Origin: Scleroderma bovista
Taxonomy: Eukaryota > Basidiomycota > Agaricomycetes > Boletales > Sclerodermataceae
Length of the DNA: 51,657 nucleotides
Reading direction: 5' to 3'
Assembly: GCA_037178675.1 (NCBI GenBank)
Contig: JAYMGJ010000345.1
Location: forward strand, 1-51,657
Shown: positions 11,539-21,927 of the stretch, in pieces
Layout of the letters: each line of letters opens with the position of its first letter
How positions within the stretch are numbered: position 1 is the first letter of the stretch
Notes under the pieces: generated by a model
The model's database searches: none
Seen by the model: the letters and a program-made list of their open reading frames with translations, nothing else
What the model was told of the DNA's origin: nothing
Program-made: the position numbers and the translations under genes

Positions 11539-11800
11539 TGTTGAAGCAATACCTATATACGTAGAGGAACTGCTACTCCAACTCACCTGTTGGGTGGAGT
11601 GCACAACCAGAGATGGTAGCGGTAGCTGGTTAAGAGCTGTTTATATACAACAAATAGTGTGATGCGTGACTGTGATGCGTGACATGTGACATGTAACATC
11701 TACTCTAAAGAGGACTATTACTAAGTCTACACTAATATGGGTCGCAGTCTTGTGCGCACTTCGTCGACAGTTTACGCCGGGTGCACGTGCGACTTCAACA
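11539..11800 (-). repeat. Copia-2 5' LTR
   Basis: 262 bp with TGTTGAAG/CTTCAACA ends; upstream (transcriptional) LTR of the minus-strand element. It is followed by the TCTCA target duplication at 11801-11805. Confidence 0.95.
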
Positions 11801-11805
11801 TCTCA

Positions 11806-14800
11806 GAGGACCAATCCAAACTAATACTTCTCCTGCATTGGGCTTGTAGATGGCAAGGGCGTGCGAAGTGATCCACGCTGATCACTGCCACGTTGCGCTG
11901 ATGGTTTCGCGTTGAATGGGTGATGATGAACTGCCCAGAGATAGGGTCATGGCGATGGAGTGAGGTAAACCACTCGACATATGCCAGTGGATGCGGGTAG
12001 AGGCCAAGATGGTCTGGAAGCTTGAATATGACGCGCACTTGCGCGATCTGCACCCCTTTGAGTAAAATATGCGTCAGTGCACACTTGTCATGATGATGAG
12101 GTCTGGTACATACCATCGGGTCCCAAAAAAACTCTCGGCTGATGTCCTTCATCCCACACAAAAGCTGTATCGAATCTTGCTGGGGTCTCGGCCTGGCGGC
12201 CACAAGCGGCGACCCTCGCCTTGGCACGAATCTTTTGCCAGCCCAAATCGTGTCTGGTGACCACGCTAGGCCCGCTTGCGACATATAGTTGGTTGTATAC
12301 ATCGAACCGATCCATTTCCACGGGAAGTACTACTTTGTCTCTAGTCGCGCGGGAATTAAGAAACCGCTTGAGCACCTCAAGGAAATCGAGTGTGTTGTAG
12401 TCGCTCTGCAACTGCTGAACGGAGACCCTGTGATGGGCAGGGGATTTGCCACTTTGTAGTGGGCTTTCGCTAGGACAACTGTCTCCTCAATAACTACCAC
12501 AGGTGCCATAAGTACTACATACCTGACAGCCCTCGCACAGCAACTTCGCCAGCACCCTCTCCCGGACGGTCACCCGTGTCCAGTTCGACATCTGAGTCGT
12601 CAACCCCTCCACCCGAGCTTCTGTAAATGGTGTCCTTGCTCGCAGGCTTCTTAAGCTGTCTCTAGGCGTGGTAAGCAGTCCTGTGATGGATAGCCTCTTG
12701 GCGTTGAAGCCACAAGGCCATTTGCTCGACGTAATCCCGTTTGTTGCTGGCACGGTAGGCATCCTTAGCGTAGTCGATGTGAAGGCGTTCGGGATATTCT
12801 GTGTTGTATCCATCAGCGCTGCCGAGCGCTTGGATTGATGATATGTAGTGGATGAGGGAGTGGATCTTGGGGACGTTGAAATGATCACGTATGCCAAGCT
12901 CGGTGAGGACGTCCTTATGCGCATGGAACAGACTCAGGCGGTCCTGCATAGCTTTGAGAGTTTGGTCTGTGTGTTGTTGGAATTGTGCGTAGGAGATGAA
13001 GTCCAGAAGTGAGCGAGCCATGAGGAGGACCTTGTCTTTGGCCGCACCTGAAAGTAAACCTACGAAAACCCTCTGCATCTCCCTGTGTTCCGTGCCTGTC
13101 CATTGTGAGACTGCGGAAATGCCTTTCTTGAAGTGGCGAAGGCCTGGGTATTGACCCACAGCCTGAAAGTGGGCGTCCATCTCCTTCTTGCCGATAACGC
13201 CCAAGCACCACTGCACCAGGTGGTCGTGGAAGATACCTTTATGGAGTTGATGGAGGATATCGGGTGTGATGCAGGCGAAGATATCGGTGAAGGGAAGGTC
13301 TTTCCAAAAAGGTTTGAAGACCGGTCGCAAACCTTCTTTATCAAACTTCTTCGATTGCTTGTTTCTTCGCTTCCGCTTCAAGGTCTTCAACGTGTCCTCC
13401 ATGCTGCGGCTGGCACTTTCCTCGAGGTTGCCACGATCTTGCGACTGAACCAGACAGCGAGGGCAACGGCTCTCTTTGTTGCATCCCACCAGACATTGCT
13501 CAGGAAAGTCGGCAACATACGCTGCGAGGATCGGATGTACTCGACGCACAAAGCCGTCAGCGCAAATCATGGCCTTTCCCTGTTGACCAGCCTCGGCCAG
13601 CGGACGCATCAACAAAGACATTGCGTAGTGGAATAGACGGTACCCTGCGACAGATCGTGTTTTCTTTTGAAAGCACTCCAGCTTTGACACAGGTAAGTAA
13701 CCGATTAGGATCATTGTGTGCGCTGACACCCATCTTCTGACATCTTTCAAGATGTTCCCAATCATAAGATATACGGGCCAAGCTTTCTTGTCCCCACTGA
13801 ACACAGACAGCGCTGTCTTATTGGAGGACAAGATCACCGGCGCAACCATGGCACCATCAGGCAGTTTCCCCTACGCATCATCATCGGCTCAGTCGCATCT
13901 TTTTCAATCGATGGTGAGTACTTACTTGGGTTTCCCACCACCAGTCGCCCGTCCACAACTCATCATATATCCGATTATCTCCCTTTGCATCTGCATATGC
14001 ACGCTCTGGAGCATACGCCATCATATCTCGCAATGCGGGATTCCCAATCAGCTCCTCCACACATTCCACCGGATCCCTTCACCACAGTTCTACCGTTTCC
14101 CATTTCATGGCCCCATCCTCGCCCACGATGTCTCCCTCGACATCGATCGTTTCACACGTCCAAGCCGGGCCGGTGTATAAAGAATCGATATGTTTGAGGA
14201 AGGAGCGTGCATTATCGAATGAAACACCACTCTTCCGCACCTACAACTCATGGGTTGCAATCAGCGTCGAGTAGGTGAGCTGTTCTTATTTCGCTTACTT
14301 GGGCAAGCTTTAATAGCTCATCTATCTTTGTTTGGCCAAGGTTCTTCATCAAAAAACGGGCAAATTCCCATTCATCTTCATCACGGAAAGGTGCCCAATC
14401 GCCCTCGCCTTTTTCAAGTTCTGCAGCTTCCAAAGACTCAAAGACTGTCTGCTTCCTGCCTAGGGCTGTAGCAGCGGTGCCCGTGTACTGTTCAGTGAAG
14501 CGACCAGAGGCCGGCCAGGGAGGCAAGGCCTCATTTTCTTCCTCCACTCGTGTGCGCTTCGATGGCCGCTCGCAGAGATCAAGTGGGCCAGGATCCCTAA
14601 CCGCATTAGACTGATGAACTAGGTGTCCATCTGGCGCATCAAGTGCATCATCAGGACCGTTGTAGGGGGTGATTCCCTTGAAGGCACGAAAATGGGTGTC
14701 CGCCCAAGGAGACCTGGTCTGGCTTGACTAGGGGAGCTAAGGAGAATAGAGCGCAGGAGCGCACTCGGAGGTTCCGGGAGTCGAGAGAGAGCAGAGTAGG

Positions 14801-16577
14801 GGTGAGGAGCACAGTGAAAATGCGCAGGGAGTGCATGACTAGGGAGTAGGGAGGTTGCCTAGTGTGTGTAGACACGCGCTAGGGAGAGCTGGGAATAGCA
14901 GGATCCACCAGGAATCGTCGGAGCACCGAATAGGGTCGTCTAGGGTCGTCAGAAAACAAAGAGAGAGTGGCAGGACACGAGAGAAACGACAGAGAAACAC
15001 CGGAAACGACAGAACTCGCACTTAGACACTCAGATGGGGGCGGAAAAGAAACTTCTTATTTTTGTGAGGACTAGGGCTATATACTGAAGCCTAATCCAGG
15101 GGGAAGGGTACAAGCGACCCGAAGAGAAGGAGAGAGGATGACAGCGCTAAGAGGGAACGTAATACTAACATAATGACAGCTGTCAGGGACGCTAAAGCGA
15201 GGGGAAAGGCTGAGGGACACAAAGGCAGAAGCTAAAGTGACAGGAAGAGAAGTGGAGAGCAAACCCTATGTAGTGCGACCCTATGCAGTGCAATGCGACC
15301 CTATGCAGCGCGATGCGGCCCTATGCAGCGAGACCCTATGCAGGAGAGTGACCCGACCTGATGCAACACGACCCAATGCAATGCGACCCAATGCAATGCG
15401 ACCCTATGCAGTGAGACCCTACGCAGGAGAGTGACCCGACACAATGCAGTGCGACCCGATGCGATGTAGTGTGACCCGATGCGATGTAGCGTGACTCGAT
15501 GTGATGTAGCGCGACCCGATGCAATGTAGCACAACCCGATGCAATGTAGCGTGACCCGATGCAATGTAGCGTGACCCGATGCAATGTAGCATGACCCGAT
15601 GCAATGTAGCGCGACCCGATGTGATGTAGTAGTGCGACTCGATGCTACTCCAAGTGACTGAGACAGTCAGGAAGGGATAGGGATGAGCTACGCATGCAGG
15701 ACCTTCGCAGGGCCCTATCGGGTGTACCAAGCTGCGCATTGGAGAGCTCTTGTGCGGGTAGGGTGCGGGTGGCTGTGCTGAGTAGCATGGACTAGTCCAA
15801 ACAGACCCGAAGCTATTCCGAGTGATCGCGACGCTCGCAGGAAGAGATAGGGAATAGCTACTCATGTGGGACCTTCGCAGGACCCTAATGGGTGTACCAA
15901 GCTGCGCATTGGAGAGCTCTCGTGCGGGTTGGGTGTGGGTGGCTGTGCTGAGTAGCGCGGACTAGTTCAAACAGACCCGAAGCTATTCCAAGTGATCGCG
16001 ACGCTCGCAGGAAGAGACAGGGAATAGCTACTCATGCAGGACCTTCGCAGGACCCTATTGGGTGTACCAAGCTGCGCACCGGAGAGCTCTCGTGCGGGTT
16101 GGGTGCGGGTGGCTGTGCTGAGTAGCGTGGACTAGTCCAAACAGACCCGAAGCTATTCCGAGTGATCGCGACGCTCACAGGAAGAGATAGGGAATAGCTA
16201 CTCATGTGGGACCTTCGCAGGACCCTATTGGGTGTACCAAGCTGCGCATTGGAGAGCTCTCGTGCGGATTGGGTGCGGGTGGCTGTGCTGAGTAGCACGA
16301 GCGAGTTCAGGTGAATACTGATCAGTATATGTGCACCTAGAGACGCATGTGTCTCTACACCGTCCGTACCATCGAATTGGTTCATCCATTCGTATGGTGC
16401 ATCGTCATTCGTCACCTCTGGCAGCTGATCGCCTTCCCCATTCGATGCAGTGAATGCCATCCGTTCAAGCTGCTTTGTCCATTGATCGCGGCATGTAGGC
16501 GACTGTGCAATGTGCTGCTTGATGCCCGCCTCTGTTGCTATAGGTCTCAAGCAATAGTTGCAGCGGTGGGGGGGCAT
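11806..16577 (-). CDS. Plavaka-type transposase of Plavaka-1
   Basis: Multi-exon minus-strand gene. Exon 1 (from ATG 16577) encodes a C2H2-like finger (CNYCLRP...GIKQHIAQSPTC) typical of Plavaka N-termini. An exon near 14330-14700 encodes the conserved W-A-P-F...EWEFARFLMKNLGQTKIDELLKL segment. A block at 13925-14240 leads to the WWWETQ junction. The main catalytic-domain exon covers 12662-13849, with LVGCNKESRCPRCLV and the TPDILHQLHKGIFHDHLVQW motif near 13200-13270. C-terminal exons run to 11806, and the last codons are at 5848-5932 beyond Copia-2. TAG at 12662-12664 interrupts the frame and fits a former TGG. It would cut and paste the element through its terminal repeats. Intron 1 is inflated to about 1.6 kb by satellites. 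Exon edges are approximate. Confidence 0.88.
15255..15440. repeat. irregular CCTATGCAG-type tandem repeats
   Basis: Degenerate tandem array with words such as GACCCTATGCAG and GACCCAATGCAATGC, including two copies of a block ending GCAGGAGAGTGACCCGAC (near 15340 and 15422). It grades into the regular 20-bp array that follows. It lies inside intron 1 of the Plavaka-1 transposase. Confidence 0.75.
15440..15635. repeat. 20-bp minisatellite, about nine units
   Basis: Regular tandem copies of GACCCGATGCAATGTAGCGT with substitutions, mainly C/T and G/A. Long open frames in several readings here are by-products of the 20-bp period and are not called as genes. Confidence 0.9.
15642..16300. repeat. 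170-bp tandem satellite, four units
   Basis: Units start near 15642, 15811, 15981 and 16151, an exact 170-bp spacing for the last three. Each contains AGCTATTCC, GGACCTTCGCAGG and GTACCAAGCTGCGCA. The first unit is the most diverged and the last is slightly truncated. The array ends abruptly before exon 1 of the Plavaka transposase. Confidence 0.92.
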
Positions 16578-16931
16578 GATATGGTAGGTCGGTCCGAGTA
16601 TCTCTCCCAGTGTCTCCTCGTATCTGTGCCCAATGTCTCACTAATTGATGGCTTTGACAATTTGCAATTTACTGGATCATATCAGATGCAATCTATGGTG
16701 GATAGGTGGCACCCCATGTCAACGTTGACAAACTCCAGACCTGGATTTTCTAGGCTATCCCGTGACCGCGTCGCGATGCGCGTTCGTGTCGCGAATGTCT
16801 GTTGATATCTCCAAACAAGACACACATCAACAGAAGATATAAGCCCGCTAAGTGAGTAGTGTGTCCCGCCATAGATCGTTCCAACACAAGCCAACACATC
16901 GTTCTAGCCGCACGCTCCCAGCTTCAATTAC
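16578..16931. promoter_or_regulatory. shared intergenic promoter region, Plavaka transposase / DUF6532
   Basis: The two start codons (16577 minus, 16932 plus) are 354 bp apart and point outward, so both promoters must lie here. No clear TATA box is seen, and no ORF is supported. Confidence 0.5.
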
Positions 16932-18818
16932 ATGCAAGCTTCAACCATTGCAGGTTATCGCACCGCTGACAAAGAGAATTATAAAGGTTAGTCTACCCAC
17001 ACAACTGCGCAGATCGCCAGATCGCCACTGACAACAATATTTAAATAATAAAAAAAGATTCTGGTGGTCGGGTGCGTTGACCATCAGAAAAGGTGAGGCA
17101 GGCAGAGTATGAACGAGAGGAGACAGCCCACCGCTGTGATGCGAGGGCCCAGAAGGACCGTGAATGCCATCGCCGCCACCTACGATTGGAGGAAGGGAGT
17201 GAGAACGAAGATGAGGGGAACAGTGATGAAGGGCGGGGCATCAAGGAGCATGACCTCGATGAAGACGAGGATGGTGGCACTCAGGTAGGTTGTCCCCTCA
17301 ATTTTTGTGCACCTCTCTGACAGAAGATCATTCAGTTTAGCAGCCGGCCTGTCCCCACGAGGCTTAGTATGCTGCTTAAGCAGCGCCTCACGTATAGCAA
17401 CAGCAAAGTACCCAAGGTCGTGACCAGTAACATTCCTAACCTCAACACTGAAGTGAGTAACATGTATGATTATAGCAAAGTGCTATTCTCAATAGGGACA
17501 GGGAGACATGTTCTTCTCCAATGATGAGGACGCAGGGCCGACCGCGCATGAACGTTCGTCAGAACGACAGATCGTCAAACAGAAGAACAGGCATGTCGAA
17601 CATGGGAGCACTGAAGGTACAGTGACAGACTCTACGAACCGGTGAGTCGGTCATGCCATCATCCAAACAAAATACCTCACTGGAATTAGGAGCGATGTTC
17701 GCGCCAAGAGACGAAGGGAACCCATCGAAGAAGATGGTCCAGAGATCACCGTCATCAAGGCACAAAAGCTCACGGAGCACGAAGGTCGCCCACGCGCCAG
17801 GGACTACGACGACGTCATGCAAGAGTTTGTCGTCGCGGCCATTGAAGACTACCGGGCACGCCTCTGTGCTGAGTGTCCTATGCCTGACCATGTACAGGAG
17901 ACTGCGCTCGTGAACGCGTCTTGGGCCAAGGCTTTTCGGATCACAGGCGTTAATCTTGTGTGGACACCCCAGCTCTCCAAACTCGTAAGTTCCTTACTGG
18001 CCATCTCGCTATGCTACTTTTATGTTATATAGATTACCATCCGTGGCTCGCAAGTTCGCGGTGAGCTCAAGGCCAAGCTCCACCCCCTAGTTGAGGTTAT
18101 GTTTAATTTCCACAGCAGCCAGACCAAATCAGCGATCAAGAAGAATCACACGTTAGCAGAGGAATTGAAAGAGGGTGCAAGCTTTGCATTCAAGGTTTGG
18201 TAGTCTCCTGTTCCGGGCGCGCTGGGTGCAACTTACTGACATGTGGTGATTAGCATAGGGCACCCCTGCAAGACGACCATCGTGGGTTTCTGAAGGCACC
18301 AATCATCCAGAAAGTTATCAACACGATGTGGTTCACGAACAAGAACGATGAAGGCATCAAACATCCCATGTGGTTTAAACCATTTCCTCTCCCTGCACTG
18401 GCATTAGTGCTGAAAGCCGTAAGTCGGATTCTTCCGTATGAGTACAGAGTTGACTGTCACTTATTGTGGCTTAGATCGAGTGCTGTGTCGATGAATGGAT
18501 GACTGGCACGCGCACGGATCTGGCTTTTACTGTCCAAGACTACCGCGTCACATACGGTGCCCACCTCAAGTGTCTCCAAGATTTTGATGAGGCGACGAAG
18601 GAATTTGGGGTGTTGAAGGGCATTTGTGCCAAGATTTACGAGGAGGGACGGTGAGTATTTTGTCTACATTCGTTGCAATTACCAACTGTCGAGTTAGGAT
18701 CCATTCTGGAGCGCCTGCGCCTGCCGCAGAGCCTCAGAACATAGTGTCAGCACAAATTATTGCAGCTGCAATTAAGGAACACCAGGAGGGATCGACGACT
18801 GAGGATGAGTCGGATTGA
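16932..18818 (+). CDS. DUF6532-domain protein carried by Plavaka-1
   Basis: Nine exons with GT-AG introns give one uninterrupted frame of about 480 residues. ATG 16932 opens an 18-codon first exon (16932-16986); exon 2 starts at 17088, which keeps phase and avoids a stop. The N-terminal third is charged and acidic (about residues 20-130), partly coiled-coil-like. The C-terminal half matches the DUF6532 pattern known from agaricomycetes: ITIRGSQVRGELKAKL, then HPxVE..F, then APIIQKVINTMWFTNKNDEG, PLPALALVLKAIECCVDEW and a terminal ARIHxGA-like motif (here GRIHSGAP). The function of the family is unknown to me. It lies between the element ends and divergent from the transposase, so it is probably a transposon accessory gene. 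Unlike the surrounding genes it has no stop codon, which suggests recent constraint or youth. Confidence 0.85.
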
Positions 18819-19163
18819 TTTAAGTTATCTAGCTCCGTGTCAAGCACTATTAGTGTGAAATGGATATTCTATTGTACCACATACTGCCTGATTAAGGTAT
18901 TGAGACTATGTTGTGCTATACTGTTGTGATAGCAAGTGGCAATGGAAGTCAAGATAGTAGTTGAAGGGTCTATGTCACAATATATAGTCTTGGTAGCCTC
19001 CATAGCAGCCCTGCTACATTGGATATATATTTACATGTCAAACTATGGCTACTATAGAGTGCTATAGATTTCTTGCAGGGTGCTATATTGCCTTTATATT
19101 GGGGACTTGTCTATGGAACTTTGAGTGCTATAGAGGCTATATAGTACTATATTTCCATGTGTT
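18819..19163. other. subterminal region of Plavaka-1 right end, no gene
   Basis: AT-rich, with repeated CTATAG/GCTATA words (near 18935, 19050-19070, 19127-19150) facing the terminal inverted repeat. Such subterminal repeats are typical transposase binding areas in CACTA-like elements; that role is inference here. Confidence 0.5.
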
Positions 19164-19175
19164 TTTTTCCTGATG
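19164..19175 (-). repeat. right terminal inverted repeat of Plavaka-1
   Basis: TTTTTCCTGATG, reverse complement of the left end, followed by the TG duplication at 19176-19177. Confidence 0.7.
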
Positions 19176-19177
19176 TG

Positions 19178-20596
19178 AAGACGAGAATGAAATGGAAGAC
19201 ATCATAGTTCCAAACACTGATGTTGACACTATGATTCAATTAGGTCAACACTACATTCTCAATTACATCATGAAGCAGGCAGCAAAGCCGCTCAAGGGTA
19301 TTCCTTATCATTTCAAGGATATCCGAAGCTATCCATTGGATGAACAGAAGAAATGGGAACAGACATGCAAGGAAGAAATCAAGTCTATCGAAGATAGACA
19401 CGTATGGACTTTGGTGGATTGTCCACCAGATCGGAAACCTGTCAAATGTCGCTGGGTATTCACAAAGAAATCGGATGGAAGATTTAAAGCCCACTTGGTT
19501 GCGGAAGGCTTTTCACAAATCTATGGTGAAGACTACGATGAAACCTTCTCACCAGTCACACGCTTTGAGACAGTACGACTGCTCTTGGCTTATGCATGTC
19601 GAAATGACTGGGAAATTGAAAGTCTTGATGTCAAGACTGCCTTCTTATATGGGCGACTCGATGAAGAAATTTACATGGAGCAACCCGAAGGTTTCAAAGT
19701 ACCAGGTTCAAGTAACAAGGTCTATCGTCTACTGTGTGCTCTCTATGGCCTGAAGCAAGCCGCACTAGCATGGAACAAAGAGCTACACAAATCGCTCCTA
19801 AAGCTCAACTTCAAACGTTCCAAAGCAGATCCTGGAGTATACATCTACCAAGATAAATCAGGCATCATGTGCTGGGTATCAACCATTTACAGCACCAAAA
19901 GACTATAGTGCAAGCCCAACAACAAGACAACGGTATCAGTCCGTTATAGGATCTCTCCTATTTGTCATGCTTGGCACACGTCCGGACATCGCCTTTGCCA
20001 TAATCAAAATGTCACAGTTCATGGCAAATCCTACCGAAGAACACCTCTCGAAGGCACTTCATATAGTAAAGTATTTGGGTTCAACTCCAAATTTTGCACT
20101 TCATTTTACAGGAGGAGCTTCATCATTGGATTGCTACTCTGACTCTGACTGGGCAGGCGATAGTGAAACAAGACGTTCAACTAGCGGTTATGCTATCTTT
20201 CTTGGCAATGACTTGGTTAGCTGGCGATCTCGCCGACAACCAACTGTGGCTCTGTCATCAACAGAAGCCGAGTACATGTCAATGTGCGACTGTGCACAAC
20301 AGATTCTATGGATCAAATCCCTCTTCCAGGAATGTCATCTCTCCCTCCAACACTTCATGATGTTTGGAGATAACAAGGGTGCTATACATATTGCGCAAAA
20401 TCCAGTTATGGAAGGATGGTCAAAACACATCGATATCAAGTATTATTTCCTCCGCGAATGTGTTGAGAAGAATACTTTCTTGCTTGACTATGTTCCTACT
20501 GATCAGCAGAAAGCTGATATGATGACGAAGAATCTGACATGGCAGAAATTTCAAGACAATCGCTCGCGACTGAACCTTCTAGAGTTCAAGTCTTAG
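19178..20596 (+). pseudogene. Copia-1 reverse transcriptase-RNase H part, YVDD deleted
   Basis: Continuation of the polyprotein after Plavaka-1. RT motifs are clear up to 19870: CRWVFTKKSDGRFKAHLV, TFSPVTRFETVRLLLAYA, LDVKTAFLYGRLDEEIYMEQ and LLCALYGLKQAALAW. The frame then shifts and stops at 19908. From about 19873 a second frame resumes (GYQPFTAPKDYSAS, then VIGSLLFVMLGTRPDIAFA) and runs to TAG at 20594-20596. Compared with Copia-2, about 240 bp are missing, including the catalytic YVDD. RNase H motifs SDSDWAGD, SSTEAEYMSM and KHIDIKYYFLRE are intact. Cannot make active RT. Confidence 0.92.
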
Positions 20597-20606
20597 CGAG
20601 GAGGAG
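20597..20606 (+). other. polypurine tract of Copia-1
   Basis: CGAGGAGGAG between the RNase H stop codon and the LTR start TGTCGACA, in the position of the plus-strand primer. Confidence 0.7.
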
Positions 20607-21064
20607 TGTCGACAAGAAAGTATGATTATATCTTATCTTAATCTAATCTTGGAGATTTCCAGAGATCACAGTTACATGTGATTCGGAGTAGTGTCAACCG
20701 GATTACCGGTAGATCACATGACCGGCTCGACAAGATAGCCGGAACTATCACATGCAAGGCACGTGTATAACACATGCTGATGCACGTTACAGGCACGTTT
20801 CCAGATAACTACCTTTATGGAAACTGCACCTACTACATATGGGAATATGGTGAAATAGGCTAGAATAATACTTATCTACGCACAGACCATGTACCACAGG
20901 TATATATACCCTGTAGGATTCCCTGTAGTTCCTTAGTTCAATACAGTTCAACTGTTCTCTCATTACTCGCTACTTCACAAACAACTCAACTTCAAGAACC
21001 AGCTACTAGCTATCAAGGTACGCTTGCGCTACCCCGTTGCTGTTGCCCCAGTTTTGTTGCTACA
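20607..21064 (+). repeat. Copia-1 3' LTR
   Basis: Starts TGTCGACAAG directly after the purine tract. The end is placed at GCTACA (21064) from the TG...CA rule, giving 458 bp. A TATA-like stretch (GGTATATATACC) near 20900 followed by a pyrimidine-rich region fits U3-R-U5. No second LTR is in the window, so the right edge is tentative and no target duplication can be checked. Confidence 0.7.
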
Positions 21065-21927
21065 AAAAGTTGACTGTCAAACAATGTTCATCAGTAATAA
21101 TAGACAAATGCAATTAAACCCAATGTTGCGTACCCGATATGTGGCAAGGGCCTGATGGACAGGGAGTGCTCAGGCGGAGTCCTTGAGTGCAATAACCTTC
21201 GGCTGCACCAGGTGCAAACTTGGCAACATTGAGGTATCTCCTAGATGTAAACATGCATGCTATATTCAAAACGATCAGGAAACAAGTTGCAATTTTTTTA
21301 GATGCTACTCACCTCTCTAAAGTAACCAGGACCGTGGACAGGCTGCTTCATCGGGCCTCGGTCATCGTAGGAGCTGCATGTTCATTCATCACTAGAGTGG
21401 AAGGCATTGACATCTCTTCCAAAGATCAGATGGCCTCCTCACCAAATGCATTGAGCAGCTCTGCTTGCTGTGCCTTTTACTTCCAAGTTTCATGCTACCA
21501 CTCTTGAATGCCGGAGGTCATGAAGCAGTAAGGGCAGATGATGCAGTGTGCACAGGTTCCACGGTGTCAAAGGCAATAATTCAGAAGTCTGAAATGATGG
21601 GGTTATTAATTTAAGTTCTTACCGACAATTGTGGCTTGGACATCATCGAAGAAAGCATTCAAATAAAGAAGGGGTGAGATGTAATAGTTTATTACAGGAG
21701 ACGTTGAGCGAACAGAATGTTGGCAATTATGGGAACATGGGGGAAGATTGAAAGGTGCGATAGCCGAAAGTTGAACCATTAAAAAGAAACACCAAAAATG
21801 GAAATTGATTGTCATTGTTTGGACAAAAATGAGACCATGACAATGACACGAAGTACTAGTACAAAGCCGCAGAAAGAATTCATAGCTATCAATAGTAGGG
21901 TTGAAGGGATGTGCATTACGAATGAAA
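21065..21927. other. gene-poor stretch with a possible decayed Cys-rich fragment
   Basis: No intact gene. On the minus strand near 21330-21580 a frame reads CAHCIICPYCFMTS and then helical text (AELLNAFGEEAI) with several stops that fit former TGG or CGA codons. It may be a decayed exon of a zinc-binding protein. The rest looks like plain intergenic sequence. Confidence 0.25.

Larger units (their letters stand above)
5933..11800 (-). mobile_element. Copia-2 LTR retrotransposon, near-complete
   Basis: Two 262-bp LTRs (5933-6194 and 11539-11800) start TGTTGAAG and end CTTCAACA and bound a minus-strand copia polyprotein. Identical 5-bp target duplications TCTCA lie at 5928-5932 and 11801-11805. 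A purine tract adjoins the 3' LTR and a primer-binding site adjoins the 5' LTR. The LTRs differ at only 6 of 262 positions, so the insertion is fairly recent. The only clear coding lesion is one nonsense codon in gag, together with a 15-bp in-frame duplication near the RNase H end. It inserted into the last codons of the Plavaka-1 transposase. Confidence 0.96.
5559..19175 (-). mobile_element. Plavaka-1 DNA transposon with DUF6532 cargo gene
   Basis: Both ends carry the 12-bp inverted repeat CATCAGGAAAAA (5559-5570, and reverse complement ending at 19175), flanked by a TG duplication (5557-5558 and 19176-19177). Excising 5559-19177 joins the Copia-1 integrase and RT halves in the same reading frame with no stop, which strongly supports these ends. 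Inside are a Plavaka transposase on the minus strand and a DUF6532 gene on the plus strand, divergent with about 350 bp between them. Copia-2 (5868 bp plus its 5-bp duplication) is a later insertion, so the element was about 7.7 kb. Plavaka elements are relatives of the CACTA group in basidiomycetes. Short subterminal motifs such as ATAGC/GCTAT recur near both ends (5574-5725 and 19000-19160). Confidence 0.8.
2222..21064 (+). mobile_element. Copia-1 LTR retrotransposon, split by Plavaka-1
   Basis: Domain order gag, protease, integrase, reverse transcriptase, RNase H defines Ty1/copia (Pseudoviridae-type). The polyprotein is in two blocks, 2222-5558 and 19178-20596, separated by 13.6 kb of later insertions. 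A 3' LTR follows (20607-21064). No 5' LTR or primer-binding site is found between 1 and 2222, so it either lies before the window or was lost. The RT block also carries an internal deletion that removes the catalytic YVDD region. The element is dead. Confidence 0.9.

Noticed and set aside
15237..15865. Several overlapping open frames over the 20-bp and 170-bp arrays
   Set aside because: Open frames follow from the repeat periods and low stop density; residues repeat with the DNA unit and no start or domain is plausible.
17078..17080. In-frame TGA in exon 2 of the DUF6532 gene
   Set aside because: A downstream acceptor (CATCAG, exon from 17088) keeps phase and skips the TGA, so the gene is read as intact.
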